Assembly (NCBI RefSeq): GCF_001280425.1
Contig: NZ_LIUF01000001.1
Span: forward strand, 248,001-312,000
Direction: 5' to 3'
Source: Haloarcula rubripromontorii
GTDB lineage: Archaea; Halobacteriota; Halobacteria; Halobacteriales; Haloarculaceae
Length of the DNA stretch: 64,000 nt
Under the pieces are notes generated by a model. That model saw only the letters and a program-made list of their open reading frames with translations, searched no databases and was not told the DNA's origin. Positions 1-8,015 of the stretch are shown in pieces. Positions within the stretch are counted from its first letter, which is position 1. The number at the start of each line of letters is the position of its first letter. A program made the translations under genes and the position numbers.

Positions 1-162
1 CATAATCGTCGCCGGGTTCGAGTTCACGAGCACGACGCGGGCACCCTCTTCTTGAAGGGCGCGACACGCCTGTGCGCCGGAGTAATCGAACTCGGCCGCC
101 TGTCCGATCTTGATCGGGCCGCTGCCGATGAGCAGGATTGTACGGTCCTCGTCCGCTGTCAT
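1..162 (-). CDS. carB: carbamoyl-phosphate synthase large subunit, N-terminal fragment
   Basis: Only the first 54 codons lie in the window; the gene continues to the left of base 1. The start ATG is at 160-162. Residues 8-30 contain [20 protein letters not shown], the very conserved opening of the first ATP-grasp half of CarB, followed by [12 protein letters not shown] and NSNPATIM. In this family the large subunit makes carbamoyl phosphate from glutamine-derived ammonia, bicarbonate and ATP, for pyrimidine and arginine synthesis in the cytoplasm. The assignment rests on the near-invariant N-terminal motif. Nothing can be said about the rest of the protein or about carA. Confidence 0.95.
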   Translation of the reverse strand, partial: MTADEDRTILLIGSGPIKIGQAAEFDYSGAQACRALQEEGARVVLVNSNPATIM

Positions 163-318
163 TGTACGAGCGGAGTCTACACATCGTAATAAGCCCGGCG
201 AAACAATGCGAAGCTCGAAGTCTAATTTCGAATATCGTAATGCCTGCCCGTCACATAGGAGACGCTGTTAGAGAGAAGCACCAGGAGAGGATTCGGGCGG
301 TAGCGATGCTGAACCCGG

Positions 319-549
319 TCAGCTGTCGCGGTCGGGAACACGATACCGATAGGGCTGGCCCTGAATGACCTCGACCTCGCCGGACTGGGCACGACGGCCA
401 AGGACTGTCGCAACGCGGTGAGCGCTCCCGAAGGCTTCGTCGTGTTCTTCGAGCAGGTCACAGATCTCTCGGGCCGTCAGGGTGCCGTCGGTGTCGGCTT
501 CTTCGAGTACTGTCAGGATGCGCTCGAACTCCCCCTCACGCATAGCCAT
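319..549 (-). CDS. small winged-helix-like hypothetical protein
   Basis: This 76-residue protein starts at ATG 549, with a second possible start (MREGEF) two codons in. Residues 5-70 read as a compact helical domain: a helix (FERILTVLEE), a turn, then LTAREICDLLEEHDE and HRVATVLGRRAQSGEVEVI, ending in a short strand YRYRV. This spacing resembles a winged helix-turn-helix in which TAREIC is the start of the HTH. It stands alone between carB and a lipoprotein gene, all on the minus strand. A DNA-binding role is inferred from the pattern; no specific family is recognised. Confidence 0.7.
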   Translation of the reverse strand: MAMREGEFERILTVLEEADTDGTLTAREICDLLEEHDEAFGSAHRVATVLGRRAQSGEVEVIQGQPYRYRVPDRDS

Positions 550-618
550 ACACAGTTACAACACCGCAACAACCATATAACACCGTCAGACAACAGTCAG
601 ACGGCGGATTTCGGGAAA

Positions 619-1398
619 TCAGCCGACGGCGTCGCGTCGGTGGCTGTCGGACAGTACAGGGTCGTTGTCTGTCGCGTTCCCCCAGCGCTTTCGGACCCAC
701 GTCGGTCTGGAGACGGCGGTCTCGCCGATTGCAGAGTACCGGATCTCGTAACTGACCCGAGCCTTTCTGGAACGATCCCAGTACGAGACAGTGAACGACT
801 GGACGAGTCCATCCGGCCGGACAGTCGCCTGCACGCTGTAATTGTCGGCCGGTTCGAACGCCGCAGGGGGCTCCGTAGCCGTGAGTATCACGGGACAGGT
901 GTCACAGCCGTCCCTCGGCCGCTCGACGCTGACGTTCGTTGCGAGGTATGCTTCGATGAGTCGAGTGGGATCAGGGTCGAGTACCTCGCTGACCGGGGTT
1001 GGCCGCCTCGTTGCGCTCCATGCCCCCTGTGCGCGTTCGTCGTGGACATAGCGCCGATTCCGGTTATTGTACACTCGCTTGGTGTAATTTTTGTTGATGA
1101 TTTCGGTCCGGTACTGGTAGCGGTACCGGTCCTCGACGACGAAACTGACGATTTGGGTCCCCCATTCGAGCGAGAGCCGCATCCCCAGCACGTACGAGCG
1201 GTTCCGTGTCGCGCGCCGGTGGCCCGCCGCGAGTCGCCTAGCGTCGACAGCGCTCTCGGTCACAGCGGGGACGGCCCGGTCGTCCTGTGACTGCTCTGGG
1301 ACCGGGACCGGGGTCACCGTCTGTCGTTCCGCCCCGCCGAAGGCTCCACAGCCCGCGAAAAGCACGAGTACGAGCAGGACCGCGAGCCGACCTGCCAT
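619..1398 (-). CDS. predicted secreted lipoprotein of unknown function
   Basis: This 259-residue protein has a typical lipoprotein signal: a hydrophobic stretch LAVLLVLVLFAG followed by Cys at about residue 17 (lipobox FAGC). The mature protein would be anchored outside the membrane by a lipidated Cys. After a Thr/Pro/Gln-rich linker the body (residues 50-250) contains many Tyr, Arg and beta-prone stretches, and two Cys (DGCDTCPVIL) near residue 165 that could form a disulfide. No enzymatic motif is visible. Export and anchoring are well supported; the function is unknown. Confidence 0.8.
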   Translation of the reverse strand: MAGRLAVLLVLVLFAGCGAFGGAERQTVTPVPVPEQSQDDRAVPAVTESAVDARRLAAGHRRATRNRSYVLGMRLSLEWGTQIVSFVVEDRYRYQYRTEIINKNYTKRVYNNRNRRYVHDERAQGAWSATRRPTPVSEVLDPDPTRLIEAYLATNVSVERPRDGCDTCPVILTATEPPAAFEPADNYSVQATVRPDGLVQSFTVSYWDRSRKARVSYEIRYSAIGETAVSRPTWVRKRWGNATDNDPVLSDSHRRDAVG

Positions 1399-1447
1399 AC
1401 GTGGGTGTGTGAGCGCACCACACTAAGTACTCAGGTCGGAGTCTGTT

Positions 1448-1981
1448 TCAGATAGCGGTGTCCGACCGGCCGTCGAAGTCACGCTCGTCGCGGTACTGCT
1501 CGACGAACGCGTCGACGTCGAACTGGAGCATCTGCTCCTCGAACTCCGCCATCACGTCGTCGTCCTCCGCGTGGCTGATCGCGTGTTCCATCAGTTCCAC
1601 GAGCAGCTCGACGACGATTTCGTGCAGGCGACGGGAGTCGAAGTCGCTTACCCACGCCAGCGAGAACCCGACCGACCCGTCTTCGCTGGTGTCGGCGGCG
1701 ACGACCTTTTCGGGGAACTCCTCCATCACGACACCCATCAGGTGAACGGTGGTGAACTCGTCGTAGTCGTCGTTGGTCTCGATGGTTGCGTGTAGCACCT
1801 CGGTGAGAAACTCCGGCACGAACCGGGCCAGCGGGTGGGGGTCGAGGACGACAGCATGCGTGTTTCCGCAGTCACACGCGAACTCCCGCATGCCCAGATG
1901 GAGGTCATGCGTGTCGACAAGCTCGCCACAGGCCAGTTCGAGTTCGGACTCGCGCCCGCCGGGCACGCGCGGTTCAGCCAT
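1448..1981 (-). CDS. conserved haloarchaeal protein, DUF5815-like
   Basis: This is a 177-residue acidic soluble protein. Near the N-terminus are spaced cysteines (ELACGE and FACDCGN, residues 16-40) that could bind a metal. They are followed by HAVVLDPHPLARFVPEFL and a long helical C-terminal half rich in Asp and Glu (AEFEEQMLQFDVDAFVEQY). I recall this pattern as the haloarchaeal family DUF5815, from memory only. It ends 35 bases before the lipoprotein gene start region and is transcribed in the same direction. The function is unknown. Confidence 0.8.
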   Translation of the reverse strand: MAEPRVPGGRESELELACGELVDTHDLHLGMREFACDCGNTHAVVLDPHPLARFVPEFLTEVLHATIETNDDYDEFTTVHLMGVVMEEFPEKVVAADTSEDGSVGFSLAWVSDFDSRRLHEIVVELLVELMEHAISHAEDDDVMAEFEEQMLQFDVDAFVEQYRDERDFDGRSDTAI

Positions 1982-2035
1982 TACCTGAGATTGGTCGTTC
2001 GCGGGGTTAAAGGCCGCGATACGAACTACAGTGGT

Positions 2036-2809
2036 TCAGAGCCCGCTGGTGGACGCTGTTCCCTGTGTGTAGCCGGACTCCGCTGCTTGGAGGTACGCCA
2101 CGGTCGTCACAGCGATGGAGAAGACGCTGACGACACTGGAGAGGACCGTCGATACCGTCGTCAGGACCATCGGCGGTAGCGGTATCGGGAGGAGGCTGAA
2201 AACCCCGCCGAGAACGAGTCCGAGCACTAGGAGTACAATGGCCAAGACAAACGTTGCGAGGAGGTTGTCGATGACGATGCTAACGCTGTTGCTGATAGAC
2301 TCGATAATGCCGCTGTCATTCAGTGCAATTTCCTGTTGGACGAAGAAAAACAGGAGTGCAAACACCAGTCCGGGGATGACGAGCAGAATGATGCCGATAC
2401 CGACTGCAATACTGGTGAGAATGCCAGCGACGATCGCAATTGCAACGGTTTTCCCGAGCCGCCGGCCCACGTTGTCGGGAATCGGTTCCCGGTCATCGCT
2501 GGCAAAGGCACGGATCGCGACGATGTTCAGCGCCACGTTGACGACAAACAGCACGAGCGCGCCGACGGCAGCAACTGCAAGCGGGAGGTCGAGTGCCAGT
2601 GGCGTCCCACCAGCCATTGCCGCCTGATTGACCTGTGCATCGCTCGGCAATTGCCCCAGAAATACGTCTGTGAGCGCCTGCGAGAGCGACGCCCAGACGA
2701 CAGAGCTGAGCAATCCGTAGACGATGAACACGCCGGCAAACACCGCCCCGCGCTCACTGAGTAGTTCGTCGATACCGTCTTGGAAGGCACGGCCGATTTG
2801 GAGGGCCAT
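2036..2809 (-). CDS. polytopic membrane protein, MALQIG family, copy 1
   Basis: This is a 257-residue membrane protein starting at ATG 2809 (MALQIGRAFQDGIDELLSE). An upstream ATG at 2836 would add nine residues, but the shared MALQIG start with the next gene argues for 2809. About six membrane segments are visible, including VFAGVFIVYGLLSSVVW, a long paired segment AVGALVLFVVNVALNIV, a Gly/Ile-rich hairpin around IGIILLVIPGLVFALLFFFV, and two C-terminal segments ending TVAYLQ. It is a clear paralogue of the neighbouring gene. Similar haloarchaeal proteins are annotated only as DUF or hypothetical membrane proteins. Confidence 0.85.
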   Translation of the reverse strand: MALQIGRAFQDGIDELLSERGAVFAGVFIVYGLLSSVVWASLSQALTDVFLGQLPSDAQVNQAAMAGGTPLALDLPLAVAAVGALVLFVVNVALNIVAIRAFASDDREPIPDNVGRRLGKTVAIAIVAGILTSIAVGIGIILLVIPGLVFALLFFFVQQEIALNDSGIIESISNSVSIVIDNLLATFVLAIVLLVLGLVLGGVFSLLPIPLPPMVLTTVSTVLSSVVSVFSIAVTTVAYLQAAESGYTQGTASTSGL

Positions 2810-2907
2810 ACACAGTATCCTTAATCGGGGAGACATAAAGCTGAATAAATGTTTTTTAGCGAGCCACGGCCCGAAATCAGTACCCAGAGAGCATTTGGGG
2901 CCAGCTC

Positions 2908-3756
2908 TCAGAACCCGTCGTCGTCCCGGTCCGCCCGCACCTGCAGGTACGCGTCCGTAATCACTGCGAGACTGAACGCCTGCACTGGCGCGTTCAGTAC
3001 CATTGACGCGACCTGCAGCACCGACTGGGACGGCAAGTCAAACGAGCCGGGGAGGAACACCGAAATAACTGACGCCGTAGACGGGATGCCCGGGATGATA
3101 CCGAGGAGCAACAGGAGAAACAGAATCACGATTATCTGAGCGGGGGCATCCATGAACCGCGCGACGCAGTGTTTGAGTGTCGCGACGTAGCCGCCGTCGT
3201 ACAGGGCAATCGACTGCAGCAGGTAGACGAAGGCGAGACCGACGATCAGGGACAGGAGGCCGCCAAGCAGGCCAGCTAGTCCCCCAAGCAGCGGCCGCCC
3301 GCTGGCGTTCAGAGCGGTCGAACTCATCGAAGCCGCAAACGTGAGAACCGCGACGCCGCCACCGAGGACAACGGCCATAACGGCTCTATCGGACGTACTG
3401 TGTTCCATGATCTCCTGTGGCTCGGCGAAGAGCCTGATTCCCCAGAATTTGACGAGCTGGCCGACAACCAGAAACAGGAGAACCATCACAACGGCAACCG
3501 GCACTGCGATATCAAGACTGAACGGGCCGGTGAAATCTGACACCGAAAACCCCGGTGCACCTGCCCCAGCGGAGCCTCCCGGCCCAGCGGGGCCACCCAT
3601 GTCCAGCACTTCGTCGAACAGCGCTTCGGTGAACGAGGAGTTTGCGACAGTGTTCCCAAGGTTGAACAGGAGGAAAACGCCGGTAACGAGGAGTCCGTCC
3701 TCACTGAGGAGGGTATCGAAACCGCTACGCAAGGCGTCGCCGATTTGGAGGGCCAT
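2908..3756 (-). CDS. polytopic membrane protein, MALQIG family, copy 2
   Basis: This is a 282-residue membrane protein starting at ATG 3756. The start was chosen because MALQIGDALRSGFDTLLSEDG aligns with the first residues of the downstream paralogue. Five to six membrane segments follow. A Gly/Pro/Ala-rich loop (GPAGPGGSAGAGAPGF) lies after the first segment, where copy 1 has an ordinary loop. The C-terminus FSLAVITDAYLQVRAD matches FSIAVTTVAYLQAAES of copy 1, so this looks like an old tandem duplication. The spacing of about 100 bases to copy 1 allows separate promoters. The function is unknown. Confidence 0.85.
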   Translation of the reverse strand: MALQIGDALRSGFDTLLSEDGLLVTGVFLLFNLGNTVANSSFTEALFDEVLDMGGPAGPGGSAGAGAPGFSVSDFTGPFSLDIAVPVAVVMVLLFLVVGQLVKFWGIRLFAEPQEIMEHSTSDRAVMAVVLGGGVAVLTFAASMSSTALNASGRPLLGGLAGLLGGLLSLIVGLAFVYLLQSIALYDGGYVATLKHCVARFMDAPAQIIVILFLLLLLGIIPGIPSTASVISVFLPGSFDLPSQSVLQVASMVLNAPVQAFSLAVITDAYLQVRADRDDDGF

Positions 3757-3830
3757 AACTTCAGTCGCTCTCCGGGAAAATATAAAACTAGTCGAAGCGT
3801 AGGTCCCCACCGACAGCGGGATTGGGTCAC

Positions 3831-4247
3831 CTACGGCCAGTCGTCGCGCTCTTCGTCCTCGTCGGTTGTCGCGTCCGGCGTCTCCGGTTCGCCGAGGTCC
3901 CACTCGGCCGCCTCCGCGGCCTGCGTGACCGGGAGGTACTCCCAGCCCGCCGCCTCGGCGAGGTCGGCGTCCTCGTCGTCCGCACCGACGAAGACGTGCC
4001 GGTCGGTGTCGAACTGCTCTTTGACGTTTTCGAGACTCTCCTCGCGGCCGCGCGGCCCGGAGAAGAAGTCCTGTCTGATCCGGTGTTTCCGGGTGAAGTT
4101 GGTCACGACGTAGGTGGGCTGTTCGGAGATGACGCCGACGTACTCGGACCACTGGCGCGCGTCGTTGAACACGCTGTCCGGATAGGCCAGTTGCTTGAGG
4201 GCGTCGAGGTCGAACGCGAGTGTCATATCGCCGCTGCCGCCATCCAT
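3831..4247 (-). CDS. conserved haloarchaeal protein of unknown function
   Basis: This is a 138-residue acidic protein starting at ATG 4247. An alternative ATG at 4226 (MTLAFDLDALKQLA) may be the true start. The core includes SEYVGVISEQPTYVVTNFTRK, RIRQDFFSGPRGREESLE and HVFVGADDEDADLAEAAGW, an alternating strand-helix pattern like a small Rossmann-type fold. The last 20 residues are a disordered acidic tail. I recall a similar haloarchaeal family (DUF7124), unverified. It is not obviously in an operon with its neighbours. Confidence 0.75.
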   Translation of the reverse strand: MDGGSGDMTLAFDLDALKQLAYPDSVFNDARQWSEYVGVISEQPTYVVTNFTRKHRIRQDFFSGPRGREESLENVKEQFDTDRHVFVGADDEDADLAEAAGWEYLPVTQAAEAAEWDLGEPETPDATTDEDEERDDWP

Positions 4248-4299
4248 ACGCGACTCTCCGCTTTAGGGCGAAAAAAGAGCGTCGTTCTCCCGCGGGCAG

Positions 4300-4524
4300 T
4301 TACTCGCGATTCCTGTCCGCCTGCGCGAGCCTGTCGGCCTCCTCTCGCACCGCCGCCATCTCGCCAGCGGCCTTTGGGCTGCCTTGGCCGTGCCCATGAT
4401 TGACCGACGCATCGAGCAACGAGCCGGCAAAGCCGCCGCTGTCGTCGCTTGGTTCGTCTGCCTCACCTGACTGGTCGCTCCGGCGGGAAAGCCAGGTAAC
4501 GGCGCGGGAAAGAACGTCACGCAT
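4300..4524 (-). CDS. small haloarchaeal hypothetical protein
   Basis: This is a 74-residue protein beginning MRDVLSRAVTWLSRRS, a short amphipathic helix with Arg residues. A low-complexity Gly/Ser/Asp segment follows, then a helix AAGEMAAVREEADRLAQA. It has no Cys, membrane segment or catalytic motif. The strong GC third-position bias, the clean start and its place between two other minus-strand genes make it likely to be real. It could bind a membrane or a partner through the N-terminal helix; that is only a guess. Confidence 0.6.
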   Translation of the reverse strand: MRDVLSRAVTWLSRRSDQSGEADEPSDDSGGFAGSLLDASVNHGHGQGSPKAAGEMAAVREEADRLAQADRNRE

Positions 4525-4572
4525 GTGCGTCGCTACGTCAGCAGTGCGTAAAAATATCGGTGTCGGCTGGCC

Positions 4573-5823
4573 TTATTCAGCCGGCGCGGGCGTCTGCGCC
4601 TTCACTTCTTCGAGGTCCACTTCCTTCTCCAGTAGCAGTTCCTTCTTGTCGGCGACCTGCCGCTCCTCGCGGATGAGCTGTTTGAACGCCGACTGCTGTG
4701 AGAGGTCGCCGATCAGCACGCCGCCGATAAGCTGTCCGTCCTCGAAAGCAAGCCGCCGCCACTCGCTGTCGGAGTACTTCCGTTCGGCCTCGTCGTCGCC
4801 ACGGGTCGGGTGACCGAAGGAGAGGAACGGGAAGTCGAAGTGCGTGATGGAGTACGAGGAGACCCAGCGGAACTCCTTTTCCTCGGCGTCTGCGACCATG
4901 TTTGTCCCAGCGACTGACCCTTGCTCCTTGGCTGAACCCCACGCGCCGTTTTGCGCCTGGGAGTCGAGGATGGTGTCGTAGAACTGGGTGAGGTCGCCCG
5001 CTGCGTAGATGTCCTCGACGTTGGTCTGCATGTACTCGTCGACGACGACGCCGTCGTCGAGTTCGAGTCCGGTCCCGTTGAGGAACTCGGTGTTGAAATC
5101 GAGGCCGATAGCGACGCCGGCCCACTCGCCGTCGTAGTGGTTGCCGTCGGGGTCGACTGCACCGGTGACCTTGCCGTCGTCATCGACTTCGAAGTGGTCG
5201 ACGCCGGACTCGAACACCGGTTCGACGCCGTTCTCTTCGAGGGCCTCGTGGATGATCTCCGCGCCGTCCTCCGAGAGCGCGTAGCGCCACCAGCGGTTGC
5301 CACGCATCAGGTACTTGGCGTCAATTTCCTGTGCGGCACAGACCGCCGCGAGGTCGATGCCGAGCAGTCCCGCCCCGACGATGATACCCTGATCGGCCTC
5401 GTCGGCGTGCTCACGGATGCCACGTGCGTCCTGGAACGTCCAGAAGTGGTGGATACCGTCGGCGTCGCTGTTCTCGACCGGGAGCTGTGCCGGCGTCCCG
5501 CCCGTGGCCACCAGCAGTTTGTCGTACTCGTAGGTGTCGCCCTCGTGGGTATGAATCTCGTGGGCATCGGGATCGATGTCCGTGACGTGGGTGTTCAGCT
5601 GCAGGTCGATGTCGCGCTCGTCGTACCACTCCGGCTCGTGGATGGAGATCGGTGCTTCCGGCAGCTTCCCCTTGGCGAACTCCTTGATGAGGATACGGTT
5701 GTACAGTGCCTCCCCCTCGTCGGTCAGAACCGTGACCGACGCGTCCGGGTCCGCTTCCCGGATTGTCTCGGCTGCGGACGCACCCGCGATGCCGTCACCG
5801 ATGATTACGTGCGACGTGCTCAT
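4573..5823 (-). CDS. FAD-dependent NAD(P)H oxidoreductase (rubredoxin/nitrite reductase type)
   Basis: This 416-residue enzyme is of the two-dinucleotide-fold class. The FAD-binding motif IIGDGIAGASAAE lies at residues 7-20, the NAD(P)H motif IIVGAGLLGIDLAA near residue 145, and the second FAD signature IYAAGDLTQFYD near residue 270. There is no redox CxxC, so it is not a thioredoxin or lipoamide reductase. The sequence is closest in layout to rubredoxin reductases, ferredoxin reductases and the N-terminal part of NirB, which pass electrons from NAD(P)H to a small carrier. The C-terminus is a helical acidic tail. It is divergent from the DUF6149-like gene, sharing a 120-base spacer. The partner protein is unknown. 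Confidence 0.85.
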   Translation of the reverse strand: MSTSHVIIGDGIAGASAAETIREADPDASVTVLTDEGEALYNRILIKEFAKGKLPEAPISIHEPEWYDERDIDLQLNTHVTDIDPDAHEIHTHEGDTYEYDKLLVATGGTPAQLPVENSDADGIHHFWTFQDARGIREHADEADQGIIVGAGLLGIDLAAVCAAQEIDAKYLMRGNRWWRYALSEDGAEIIHEALEENGVEPVFESGVDHFEVDDDGKVTGAVDPDGNHYDGEWAGVAIGLDFNTEFLNGTGLELDDGVVVDEYMQTNVEDIYAAGDLTQFYDTILDSQAQNGAWGSAKEQGSVAGTNMVADAEEKEFRWVSSYSITHFDFPFLSFGHPTRGDDEAERKYSDSEWRRLAFEDGQLIGGVLIGDLSQQSAFKQLIREERQVADKKELLLEKEVDLEEVKAQTPAPAE

Positions 5824-5944
5824 GTACGGCCGATACGAAATCAGGCCTAATGTGGATTGCTATCTGCGTATCGGTTTCGATAGCGCGCTGAACACACCGA
5901 TAGTCGGGGATTTGAAGGCGCTTGGGCCCGTATTCGAATCTGAA

Positions 5945-6553
5945 ATGAAAATCTACCAGAACCCGCGCCACTGGGCGAGCAAGAAGGCGCTGACCACACC
6001 CGGCGTCCGGTCGGTGGCCAACTACGGGCTGGTGAAACTCCACACCAAGATCTTCCTCGGGAAGGCCGACGAGGCACACCGAGAGGAGCGGCGTGACCAC
6101 CTCGATGACTTCTTCGACGGCACGATGGACACCTACGTGGCCGCGCTCCAAGCGGATTACTCGGAAGCCGAGGCCCGGGAGATTACCCACATCCAGGCGA
6201 ACTTCGACTTCTACAACCACGGCTGGACGGAGATGATGGAGTTCCCCGCCGACGAACTCGAAGCGCACTACGAGCGGTACGCGGACTTCTTCGACGCGCA
6301 CGGCATCACCATCGACGAGCCGCTCGGGACGTTCCGACCAGCCGACGGCGTCGCCGACGCACCGTCCACGCCGGAGCGGCTGGACGAGCCGGAACACCCT
6401 CACGCCGTCGGTGGGTTCGCAGACGACGTGTACGTCGAAACAGAGGACGGCGAGATGATTGTCGGCGGCGGCCGCGAGGAACCGGACGACGTGAGCGCGA
6501 CCGACGCGCCGGTCATCGACGAGGACGACGTGGAAAGCGCGGCCGGCGACTGA
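5945..6553 (+). CDS. conserved haloarchaeal protein, DUF6149-like
   Basis: This is a 202-residue protein starting at ATG 5945 (MKIYQNPRHWASKKALTTPG). Residues 1-125 form a conserved basic-to-helical domain with KLHTKIFLGKADEAHREER and a His/Tyr/Trp-rich stretch FDFYNHGWTEMMEF. Residues 130-202 are a Pro/Asp/Glu-rich disordered tail. I recall this as the haloarchaeal family DUF6149; the function is not known. A GC-rich stretch followed by a T run (around 6555-6572) directly after the stop could act as a terminator. The longer reading frame upstream overlaps the divergent oxidoreductase gene and was rejected. Confidence 0.8.
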   Translation: MKIYQNPRHWASKKALTTPGVRSVANYGLVKLHTKIFLGKADEAHREERRDHLDDFFDGTMDTYVAALQADYSEAEAREITHIQANFDFYNHGWTEMMEFPADELEAHYERYADFFDAHGITIDEPLGTFRPADGVADAPSTPERLDEPEHPHAVGGFADDVYVETEDGEMIVGGGREEPDDVSATDAPVIDEDDVESAAGD

Positions 6554-6575
6554 GCGGAGCGGCGGGCTTTTTCGG
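6550..6575 (+). terminator. possible T-rich terminator after the DUF6149-like gene
   Basis: Immediately after the TGA stop, GAGCGGAGCGGCGGGC runs into TTTTTCGG. A GC-rich segment followed by five T residues fits the simple oligo-T terminators of archaea. The next gene is on the opposite strand and converges on this point. No strong stem is visible. Confidence 0.35.
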
Positions 6576-6645
6576 TATCAGCAGCGATCACGGGAGAGAG
6601 CCGACGACTGGCCGGTATAGAAGGGCGCTTCGGACAACAGAACGC

Positions 6646-8004
6646 TCAGCGGCGGGCTTCGGAAAGCGGTGATTCGGACCCGGTCACCACCGACTCGTCG
6701 TGAGCGATGCGGTCGGCGCACTCGAAGCCCGCGACGATGCCGCCGTTGAGCGACCGCTCCGGGTACTGGGCACGCGAAGCCATCCCAGCGTAGTAGAGGC
6801 CGTCCGCGACGGCGTCGCTCAGGTCGTACGGGATCACCATGTCGAGATATCCGCGCTCGTAGACCGGCGCAGTCCGTGGGTTTCGCCCCGTCCGAATCCA
6901 GTTGACGGTGTCGCGGTCGAACTCGGGAAAGAGCGCTTCGATGCCGTCCAGCCACGTCTCGGCGACCTCGTCGTCGCTCTGTTGCCAGATAGGCTCAGAT
7001 TCGTTCTGGATGTAGCGAGCGACGTACAGCAGATGCTCGCCGCCGTACCGTTCGGGAGAGACGAAGTTCGTGTGCTCGATGAGCGCACCGAACGGGGCGT
7101 CATCGGCGATGTTCAGCCAGTACGTATCTAGCAGGGGCTCGTCCATGCTGATGACCGAACACACCGTTCCCTGAAAGTCGATGTCGCAGGTATAGCCGGT
7201 CAGAGCTTCCAGCACGTTCGGCATCGTCGCGACGACGACGCTGTTGACATCGTGTACCGCCGTTCCGGTGCCGTCGGTGACCGTCAGCGACGAGACGGCC
7301 CCGCTGCTCGCGTCGATGTCAGTCACGCGCGTGCCAGTGAAGATATTGTCACGGCCGACGGCGTCGACCAGCGCGTCGAGCAATCGGCCGAATCCGCCGT
7401 CGAAGTAGCCCAGAATCTCACCGTTCAGGATGTCCCGCTCGCCGCGGAACTTGACCCGGCCGAGGAGCCATGCCGCGCTCACGTCGGCTTTCCGGTCGCC
7501 GAACTTCGCATCGAGCAGCGGCTCGAAGAAGTTCTCGTAGACCCCCCGCGTGGTGTGTTCGACGACGAACTCCTCGATAGGCACGTCCTCGAAGTCCTCC
7601 AGTCGCTCGTAGGTGTCAAACGAGGGGATGCCGCCGCGAACGTCGATATCGAGAACGAGCATCCCCAGCCGGAACGTGTCGTACAGCGAGAGATGGGGGT
7701 ACGAGAGGATTTCCCAGGGCTTGTCCATGGGGTGGACGACGCCGTCGACGTAGTAGGCGTTCTCCCCGATGTGCCACTCGACCGCGTCACCGAGGCCCAG
7801 TTCCGCGGCGAGTTCGACGATGGTCTCTTCGGACTTCGAAAGGTGGTGATAGAACTTCTCGATGGGGTCCCCGGCCGTCTCGTAGGTCGCTGCCAGGCCG
7901 CCGAGGTCCTCGCCCGCTTCGAACACACGGACCTCGTGGCCACGTTGCTGGAGCCGGTACGCTGCCGAGAGGCCGGCGATACCGCCACCGACGACGCCAA
8001 TCAT
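6646..8004 (-). CDS. FAD-dependent amine-oxidase-type oxidoreductase
   Basis: This 452-residue flavoprotein opens directly with the FAD-binding motif VVGGGIAGLSAAYRLQQRG (residues 4-22), followed by VFEAGEDLGGLA, the amine oxidase/protoporphyrinogen oxidase signature. A second conserved region near the C-terminus, GLYYAGMASRAQYPERSLNGG, closes the FAD site. The family includes phytoene desaturases, protoporphyrinogen oxidases and UDP-galactopyranose mutases. Here the closest recall is a haloarchaeal NAD(P)/FAD-dependent oxidoreductase often found with surface-polysaccharide genes. No such genes are next to it, so the substrate is open. The downstream neighbour is the convergent DUF6149-like gene. 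Confidence 0.85.
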   Translation of the reverse strand: MIGVVGGGIAGLSAAYRLQQRGHEVRVFEAGEDLGGLAATYETAGDPIEKFYHHLSKSEETIVELAAELGLGDAVEWHIGENAYYVDGVVHPMDKPWEILSYPHLSLYDTFRLGMLVLDIDVRGGIPSFDTYERLEDFEDVPIEEFVVEHTTRGVYENFFEPLLDAKFGDRKADVSAAWLLGRVKFRGERDILNGEILGYFDGGFGRLLDALVDAVGRDNIFTGTRVTDIDASSGAVSSLTVTDGTGTAVHDVNSVVVATMPNVLEALTGYTCDIDFQGTVCSVISMDEPLLDTYWLNIADDAPFGALIEHTNFVSPERYGGEHLLYVARYIQNESEPIWQQSDDEVAETWLDGIEALFPEFDRDTVNWIRTGRNPRTAPVYERGYLDMVIPYDLSDAVADGLYYAGMASRAQYPERSLNGGIVAGFECADRIAHDESVVTGSESPLSEARR

Positions 8005-8015
8005 GCATCGACCTA

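Noticed and set aside
2908-4152. 414-residue frame including the second MALQIG protein
   Set aside because: The first 132 residues are Arg-rich and antisense to the neighbouring gene; the paralogue start fixes the true Met at 3756.
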